Below, piece by piece: positions 56,270-64,000 of a stretch of DNA of 64,000 nucleotides. Under the pieces are notes generated by a model that saw nothing but the letters and a program-made list of their open reading frames with translations, was not told where the DNA came from and did no database searches. Numbering within the stretch: the first letter of the stretch is position 1; each line of letters opens with the position of its first letter. The stretch is taken from positions 4,090,001 through 4,154,000 of the forward strand of contig NC_090967.1 in assembly GCF_040807025.1 (NCBI RefSeq). Reading direction: 5' to 3'. The DNA comes from Struthio camelus (lineage: Eukaryota; Chordata; Aves; Struthioniformes; Struthionidae). The position numbers and the translations under genes were made by a program.

Positions 56270-56350
56270 ACTCAAATGCAGAATGGGAATTGAGAGTCCT
56301 AGGCTGTTTTAAAGTCTCTGTTGCTTTCCTCCGCTGTTTTGCAGCCTTTG
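56270..56350. repeat. Possible old SINE-like fragment, copy A
   Basis: About 75 bases similar to 57022-57100 (shared phrases GGAATTG.GAGTCCT and TTGCTTTCCTCC / TTGTTTCCCTCC). It may be MIR-related and is highly diverged. Confidence 0.25.
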
Positions 56351-57021
56351 TGCCCACATGCAAAGATTGCTGCCTGGGCAGGGGCTTGGATTTTCGAATA
56401 CCAGCCTGGGATCACCAGAGCATGTGGGATGGAGAATGTAGTAAAGGACACTAATTAGGAAACCCTCTTATTTTCCTGGGGGGGGAAAAACTTAACTTTC
56501 TTGGACTTAAAATTTTGGACTCAGTTTTGCGATTTCCTTTGATCTAAAACTGTATGTGTTATTGTGAGTCTAAGGATTTTTCATCCAGCAAACCACCTCA
56601 AAGCAAGGGCTAGTCTCCAGGGAGGGCTCTGAATGGGATGAAAAACCAGCCTAGCCTATGAATTTTTCTTTCTGTGGCAGTTCTTGTTTAAACCTCCCAT
56701 TCCTGCCCCCAGGCCATTGCCAGTTCCATCGTGGCAATAGCTGTTTGGAGGTGATGTGGTGAGCTGGAAATGGTTCAGATGAAAAGAAACCTGCTGCAAG
56801 ATAGGGACAGGTTATTTAGCCCTGATAGTGCCCCAGCCTTGGTCACCAGGTAGCCGTGGGAGCGTGGGAAGCAGCTGTACCCCAACAAAGAGTTATCAGA
56901 CTGCCCTTTGAATGTGAAAAGAACATTAGGACATTGCCCGTTCTTCCAGCAACACATCAAGAGCTAGAAAACCAAAAACACAATCGCAAGCATGAAGAGC
57001 CCATGGAAGCTCTCTAGGTAA

Positions 57022-57105
57022 TCCTGGTGGAATCGGAATTGGGAGTCCTCGATGTTATTCAAAGCTCTATTGTTTCCCTCCTCTATGCAGCAGCCTTTTG
57101 CCTCT
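57022..57105. repeat. Possible old SINE-like fragment, copy B
   Basis: Partner of the segment at 56270-56350. GGGAGTCCT followed by an AGCTCTATTG phrase recalls the MIR head-to-core region. Confidence 0.25.
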
Positions 57106-57774
57106 CGTGGTTATTTAATTTGCTAGTGCTCCAGAGCCTAGATTGCCTCCAAGCATCTTTTACTGTGTGGCCCTACAGTTTCTGGCACAGCAGGGCCCCA
57201 ATCTCATTTTGGCTGTCGAGACACTCATTTGGTATAATCTAAAGCCGTGGGAGTTTGCCTTCCCCACTTGTGGCCCTGTACTCAGGATGTGAAACCTTGG
57301 GAGCAGAGGAGGCTCTGGGTCTGCGGAATCAGGCCTGTTACATGCTGTGCAATTGCAGCATTTGCAGTTTAACTCTTTTGTGAAGTATACTTTGTGCTCT
57401 GTCTGCTGCGCAGGGGATGATGAATGATAGTTCCCAGTCCCAATCCATCAAGCACAACTGGGTCTATTTTCTAACAAGCCCTCAGAACCGCTCAAGCGGG
57501 AGCTGAGAGGGAGACAGAAAGCCTTGTGAACAGGCATTGCTGCCAGGAAAGAGGGAAACCGAAAGCCTCTTTCACGTCAGTGTTTGGTAGTGGAACTGGG
57601 TCCGGAGTGGATGCGGAATCCCCATTGCTGGAACAACAAATATCAGATGCACAAATGCCTACTTGAAAATGAGAAAAGCCCCAGATGATAAAAGCTTTGT
57701 GGATCAGGATGGAATGAGGGACTCACTTATGCTTTGTGCTCTTCTGAGGCAGTGTGCTCAGTGTTGTGGTCCAG

Positions 57775-57860
57775 ACCAGTAACCAGGATTCCTGCCTCTG
57801 CCTCTCCTAAACTGGGTGATCCTGGGCAAATCATTATGTTTTTCTCTGAAGTGGCTGTGA
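57775..57860 (+). repeat. Possible MIR-like CORE-SINE fragment
   Basis: Contains CTGGGTGATCCTGGGCAAAT and a following CATTATGTTTTTCTCTGA, closely paralleling the MIR core phrase for a polymerase III SINE of amniotes. It is old and partial. Confidence 0.4.
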
Positions 57861-60800
57861 TTTATTTTTCCCTGAGAAAAGATTTGGTTTTTAGAAGATA
57901 TCCGCTAAAATAGAATCTGAAGCTGTTCCAGAGAGGGCGTTGGTTGGATGAGTGTCCTGATTTATTTTGTTAGTTTTTGTTGGTTTTGACATTGTTGACA
58001 CATCCATTAGGATATGTACCAAGGAAAATGGAGAGGAGAGGGGTTAGACTAAAGCAGCTTTGCCTTTTGAAATGTCCATTAATCTCCATTTATACGAGGA
58101 CATTTTTTTTCCAAAAGTTTGCAGTTAAAATATGTTCTAGTTGACCTAGTATGTTGTCCTCCACCCTTTGATTTAGTACTTTGACATAATGTTCTGATTT
58201 GGACTTTTCTGCTGATGTGGGGTTTGGTGGGCTTGGGACCCCTTTTTGAGATCTTAAAAGCATCTTACAGGGTGAGAATTATGTCTGTTCTTGACTGGAC
58301 ACATGGTAGCTGTGTGCTGGTGGCCCCTTTGCACGTTTTCCACATGTGCTTCAGATCTTGCATCTTTTGGCTCTAGTTCACCACCATCACCCTCTAACCA
58401 AGGTTTGTATCCTAAAGCACATACTATGTTATCACTGAGCAGATCCATATGGGCTCTGCAGAATATGCACATGTTGGAATGAAATTCTTTCTAACCCAGC
58501 TGAAGTGAATTGTTTTCTGCCAGTTTAGCTTGCTGCAGTCATTTAGCACAGGCTGTGAAGAGTGCATGGGCCAGGGCGAATGTGCAGCCAAGAGGGCAGG
58601 GCTGGAGCAGCCAGCAGTTGCGCTAATTTAGGCTGACATGGAGCTCATGTTGTAGCTGCTCAGGTTTAAGCACCCTACTTTGACCTACCTCTGCACCCGA
58701 ACTCACCGAGCAAATCAGTACCACAAATGGAGTAAGAACCAAGGAGTGCTGATCCTCCAGGTGTTGCTTTTTTGCAGGACAAGTTATTAGCAAGTCTGAC
58801 TTTCCTCTTTGACTCTGGTGTCTTGGGACTCTGGTTGGCAAGCATAATTAACAAGGGCTGGGATTTGTAATTCCTGGCACAGAAACAGCATTAATGGATT
58901 TGTTCAGTTCCCTTTTATCAGCCTTCCCAGCCTGCCTCTTATCTCATTACTTTGGGGAGGGCTGAGATGGGATTAAAAGAACGCGAAGGCCTGATAAATG
59001 GAGATAGAAACCTAGGAGCTGGGGGCAGATCAATACAGGTCCATCATCAAGAATTGCGGAGAGCTTGCAGGGTTCACTAATTGAATGGACCGCAGCGCCA
59101 GGGAGCGAGGCTGCCATAGGCTGGCACAGGAACTCAGGGACTCCAGTGCAATGTGTCACAGCACTCATGAAACCTTTTGGGCTGGGCGGAAGGGGAGCCC
59201 TTGTGAAGGCATCCAGCATTTCGCTTCCTGCAAATCAGTCCTGCATTTCTGTTTTCCTGACTCAACGGTTTGCCGCAGCTCTGACTAGCATCTTGGCTGG
59301 GTGAAACTTTCCCAGGTTTCACAGCACTGTAAAGAGTTGCTGGTGCCTCCAGAAGAGGCATCTAAAGAAGCCAGTTATGTTGTTTGTGCTCTTCATCCCC
59401 AGAGACGGACTGACTTTTGGAACATATCAGTCACTCCCTGTGGAGGAGCCTTGGATGGAGCTAGGATCTGGAGGAAGGAGAGGCGATGGACTGTGCTGCC
59501 GTTCAGTATGGGGATAAGGGTGCTGAATTTGGAAACTTCTGCAAGCCATCTAACACATCTGAGATTGCCAAGGGAGTGGAAAACAGGACTTGTGAGAGGA
59601 GATTTTTCGCACCTGGAGCAATACTACGAGAGTGACCTTTATCCTGAAGGCTGGGCAAGCTGGGGCCTCCTTCTGCATCCTTTAGTTTCTTTATTCTCAT
59701 AGATTGAAGGGGAGTATATGCTTATGATGGGGTTGGGTATAGGCAACCTTGTTTTCTTCCTGTTCAGACAGAAGCAAGCACCAAATCTCCCTGTTCAGCG
59801 CAGGGCCACCCATCTGCTTGTGTTCTAGGTTTGTGAATTTTACTTCAATAAGGTGGTTATGACAAGTCTGCTGCTGCAAAGAGTGGCTCATCCTCTATGA
59901 CCAGGAGAGGGCTGCAGGGCCCTTTCCCAGCAGGGCTGCTCTCTTTTGTTTTGCTTGGGGGCTGCTTAGCCTTAGTAAGGCTCCTAACCTGTAGGAAGGT
60001 TCCATGCCTACTGGGATCAGTGTGGCAAAGACTTTGTGGTGGACATGGGCACTGAGTCATTTCACGTGATGGTGCCGTGTTCCAGCCAAGCTTTGAGACA
60101 AACCCAGCCAAGAGTTGAGATGCAACTTTTCGGATGTCCTGGAGCAGAGACCTTATCCCTGTCTTCCTGCAAACCAGTTCTTTCACTTCAGCTTGGGAGC
60201 TCTAAAAAGCATTCCAGACTCCTCTGAGGGCCCCTCTTTTCAACACCAGCTCTGCTGCCCTTCACTTATTTCCCACATACTGTTTCAGGATTCTGGTTCT
60301 TGTGTGCCTCCGGCAAGAGCCTGAGAAGGGCTTTCTCTTCACCTGATGCTGGTTGCTGATCTCTGCTTGGTCTCTTTCTCTTCCCTGTTGTCTTTCCCTT
60401 CCCCTTGTTCCCTCATTTAATTTGCCTGTGCTTATTTTGAATACAAAGCTCCTCCATCACAGTGTTTATAGTTTGTAAAGCCTTGGGCCCATTGCTTATT
60501 CTCCTTCTTATATCCCTACTTAACTGCTTTGGCTCCCTGTGCCCTTTCTCTGCTTCCAAAGTATCCAGGATGAATCACGGTCCCTGTCCCCAGCTGTCTG
60601 CTACATAGTTCCCATATCCCAGGAACCCGGTTCCCAGACACTGAAGGAGTTCAGTCAGAAAGTCCTTCTTTCTCATCCCTTAAAAGCTGTTCTCTCTGGA
60701 GTCAGCAGTAGATGTCTTTGCCCCTCTTTTTAGCTGCTCCCTTTTTCTGCTCCTTGCGTTCCTCTCGCCTCCCTCGGCCCACAGGAGGAAGGGCCAGATG

Positions 60801-63800
60801 CTCATAGTTCTTCCTGGGTTTCCACTGGGGTCTTTGCTTGGTTGAAAGTTTCATAGGGCCTTTGCAGATGGAATTGGAGCCAGGAGCTCCTGGGAGATTC
60901 AGGGGTGCTCTCTGGGAAAGGAGAGAGGCCTGGAGAGGTCTTAGCTGTTACAGAGAATCATCCATTCAGCCATAAATGGTACTCCCTTAGATAAAGGGGC
61001 GGTTATTGCATGTTGTGAAGCTCTGCAAACCTCCCTTGAGACTCGCAAGCTTGGAGCAAGCCTTGAACAGGATCCGTCTCTTACGCTCAGCGCCCAGGAA
61101 ATAATCCAGTTTGGGTTGGATAAACAGTGCAGGCATTCCCCCAGCCAAGTCCAGTGCTCGGAGTATCTCCGCAGGCTTTGGAAGCTGTTGCCTGACTTGG
61201 TGTTGGCTACACGTGCTGGGCCTGGGCTCATCTTCTTGCCACCACATTAAATGTCATCAGCTTTTCTTGTAGCCAGCTTTCCGTATCAGCTTTAGTCGTG
61301 GTTTTCCCTTGTCTCCCAAAAATAGGCCAGTCCACTCTAGAACACAAATGCCCTGGTTCCCATCTTTGCAAGAATGTGGTGAAGAATGAGTGCTGACCAC
61401 ATCCCGGCTCTTTATTTCCCTCAAAGAGCTCCTGAAACAGGGGAGTTTATTCATGAACCAAATCCTCAAGCCACATTCTCTGTCCAAACAAGTGAAGCAA
61501 AAGCTGATGTTTGTCTAATGGTGGGGACTGAAGCAATTGGAGAACGTGTATATGGCGAGCAGAAGAGACAAGTGGGATCAGGATGTGGTGCAGCTGAGCC
61601 CTGTGCTTTGGTCTGAGATGGAGTCAGAGCAAATCATGGAGCCTGGTGTCAGGGAGACAGGTCAACGTCCTTGAGTCAGGGCTTGCAGAGAGGAGGAGCC
61701 AGGAAAGTCGCTCGGTTGAAAGTTGCTTGGATGGAGCAGTACCAGAGTATGGCTGGAGTTGTAAGAAGCCAGAGATGCAACATGTGCCAAGTCTATGCTG
61801 TGGAGCAAGGGTGAGGCCAGCCAAAGGGCAGGGAGAGTCGAATTTATAAACAGCAAGGCAGGGGCCACGAGGAGAAGCCAAAGGGGTGATTCGCCCGAGC
61901 AAAGCCTTCCTTGGTTAGAGCACGGCAGTGGGACCCAAGCAGGTCTGTGAAGGCGAGAGCAGCTCTGTGCTTCTCTGGGCAGCTATATGGCAACTAGATT
62001 GGAGCCCCTCTCCCCCTAGCTGGGAGCGTGGGCAGAGTGAGCCCAGCCTGAGACTCTAACCAGCCGTGCTGAGGCACGGACACCATGTCAGAAGTCCTTC
62101 CAGATGGGCCAAGCAGGGTCACTCAACTATGAACCTGGGGCTGCCAAAGCACCCTGCACTACAAATAAAGACTGCACCCATGGGTGAGGCCTGCAGAATC
62201 AGCAGTGCACCGTTTCTGATGAACCTTGGCTGCTGCTTCTTGGTAGAAAGGTTCTCACGGACATCAGATCCCACTGCTGCTGCCTGCACTCTCCTCCCAT
62301 CACCCATGACAGCTCTCTCTGCTTTCTTATCCTGAGAACATATGCTACTGACCCGGGGCTGGCAGGAGGCAGAGCTTGAGAGGCATAAGGTCCCATTTGT
62401 CCCAGTCCTGTTCACGGGAAGCGAGGACAGCGGCAGGCAGGGAAGACGAGCCAGGCCAGCTCAAAATAGACTCCTTGTCAGAGTTTTCCATGAGACCTTC
62501 GAGACTCCTTATCTCCCTGCTGCTGTTCTTGCACAGGATGAATCGCAGATGGAGCAGCCTCGACAAGCAGTGTTACTTTGGTCAACCCAAAGCTTCCTGT
62601 TGTCTGGGTGGCAATTTGAGGCTCTTATCCCAGGGGGCCCTCTCGTTTAGCAGGAGGACTAATTGGGTGGAAGTGAAACCCGCCCAGCGGTAGAAGGGGG
62701 GGAAGCAAGAGGCTCGGCTTTCAAGACAGGAGCTTTAGCAGAGAGTTGGCGCATGGCCTCGGTAAGCTGTTTTGAAAAAAAAAAAAAATACAGGCAGCTG
62801 GGATGGGGAGGAGGGGTCTTGTACCTCTCGTGCTGTAATATCTGAGCCGCTTTCAGCAATGCATAAGGTGACAAGGGCAGCCTAAGCCACCCTGAGGTCT
62901 GTGACCTATCTTCCCTGTCAAAAGAAGTATGTTCCTGCTAGGGACCAGGCAGATTGTCTGCTTTGTTGGTGGAAAGAGTGGCCCTGCTTCCTGGGCTCTT
63001 CCACGCATGTGCCATAGAAACTGGGACCTGTTTCTGCACTCAGAAATCACCAAGCCGTGGGCTTGTTTCTAGCCCAAGGGAAAGTTAGGCAGCATGACCT
63101 CATGATACTTTCCACAAGTCCTTTCCTGACCGGGTAGGATTTTCCTGTGGCCTTAATGAGACATCTGGGGACAATTAGTTTTCTGTTTTATTACATGCCT
63201 GTCTTTTCTTATTGAACATGGCATGGTGGAGCCGTGCTGGTTCTCCAGCCCCATCCTGGGAAGCTGGGAGGGACGGCAGGAGGTGCTGTGCAGAGCTTCG
63301 CTCCCGTCTTTCTCCCTTGATACTCATTGCTGCTCTGTGCCTTGTGCCCAGGGCCAGGCGTAATCTCACCCAAGTCCTGAGGCAGTGGAGGATCAGACCT
63401 GCAGCGCCCAATCCTGCTGTGACCTGTTGCTCTCAGACAAGTCCTGAGATTAAGGTTGAGCCTGCTTTCCACCCGCAGTATCCTGAAGTTTCCTAGAGTA
63501 AGAGATTACAGAGAGGATTAAATATAAACCTTTGCTGCTGCAGTAAATCATGTTTTTCACAGCTTCAGACTATGCAGAGAGGGGAGACAGCGTAGACGGG
63601 CAGTTCCCGTGGACTACAGTATTGCTGACCCCAATTATTTCCAAGTGATAAATCACCTCCTCTCCCTGATCTATCATAAACTACTGGATTGTGTTAAAAA
63701 CCAAGCAGCTTAGAGAAAAAATAAGTGTCCTTTTTCATTGCCTCTTAGTTCTAGGGCTTTTGGGGTGGTGTTTTGAGGTTTTCTCTACAACCACAAGAGT

Positions 63801-64000
63801 TTAAAGACTTTGCTTAAAGAGGTGTGTGATCACTAGGAACTGAGGCTTTGAGATAGGTGCTAAAAATCATGAGACCTTCGGTACATTTGTGAGGGCTTCC
63901 ATCACCAGCAGAGATTAGCTAAAGGAGGCCCTTCCGCAGGGGACCGGAGTGATTACTTTGAACAGGGTTGCCGTTATTTTTATTTTACCGAAGGGGAAAC
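57861..64000. other. Terminal stretch without supported genes
   Basis: About 6 kb with only short open frames. No exon of neurturin or another recognisable protein was found on either strand. There is an A run at 62774-62788. Confidence 0.5.

Noticed and set aside
56215-57242. Hydrophobic small frames considered as a signal-peptide exon of NRTN
   Set aside because: No GDNF-family cysteine pattern or signal peptide plus propeptide structure follows. The frames lie on repeat-like sequence.
1-64000. Search for CRISPR arrays, bacterial operons, intact transposons and retrovirus-like elements
   Set aside because: None seen. The window is vertebrate nuclear DNA with only old repeat scraps.

Overview
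This is a vertebrate, intron-rich window, most likely from a bird (another sauropsid is possible). The main evidence is four spliced genes whose exons translate to clear vertebrate orthologues with canonical splice sites: RFX2, a LARP6-like gene, PRR22 and DUS3L. Introns are moderate in size and recognisable interspersed repeats are few, which fits a bird best. The species assignment is an inference.

Layout. 1-29,200 (+): the 3' four-fifths of RFX2, with 14 coding exons between 1,827 and 27,111, then a 3' UTR of about 1.4-2 kb. The promoter and roughly the first 87 residues lie before the window. 29,200-31,550: GC-rich intergenic DNA. 31,560-34,470 (+): a three-exon LARP6 family gene (477 aa) with La motif, RRM-like region and SUZ-C tail. 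36,780-35,408 (-): PRR22, assembled here from three phase-matched exons (340 aa). It faces the LARP6-like gene tail to tail and begins inside a CpG island (about 36.4-37.6 kb). 46,907-38,647 (-): DUS3L, 13 coding exons (662 aa), tRNA dihydrouridine synthase with two CCCH-type zinc fingers. One of its introns uses a GC donor, and intron 1 is largely a G-rich minisatellite. 47,000-64,000: no protein-coding gene could be supported. A TATA box on the + strand back to back with the DUS3L start, a good donor just after it and a well-formed 86-bp exon candidate at 56 kb suggest a divergent + strand transcript. In mammals NRTN lies divergently beside DUS3L, so this could be the 5' part of NRTN or a noncoding RNA.

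The genes do not form an operon-like unit. RFX2 is a ciliogenesis and spermatogenesis transcription factor, LARP6 proteins bind mRNA, DUS3L modifies tRNA and PRR22 is uncharacterised. Their adjacency reflects the block corresponding to human 19p13.3, apparently rearranged relative to human and carrying an extra LARP6-like gene. Gene identities come from recalled family sequences. No database search was run.
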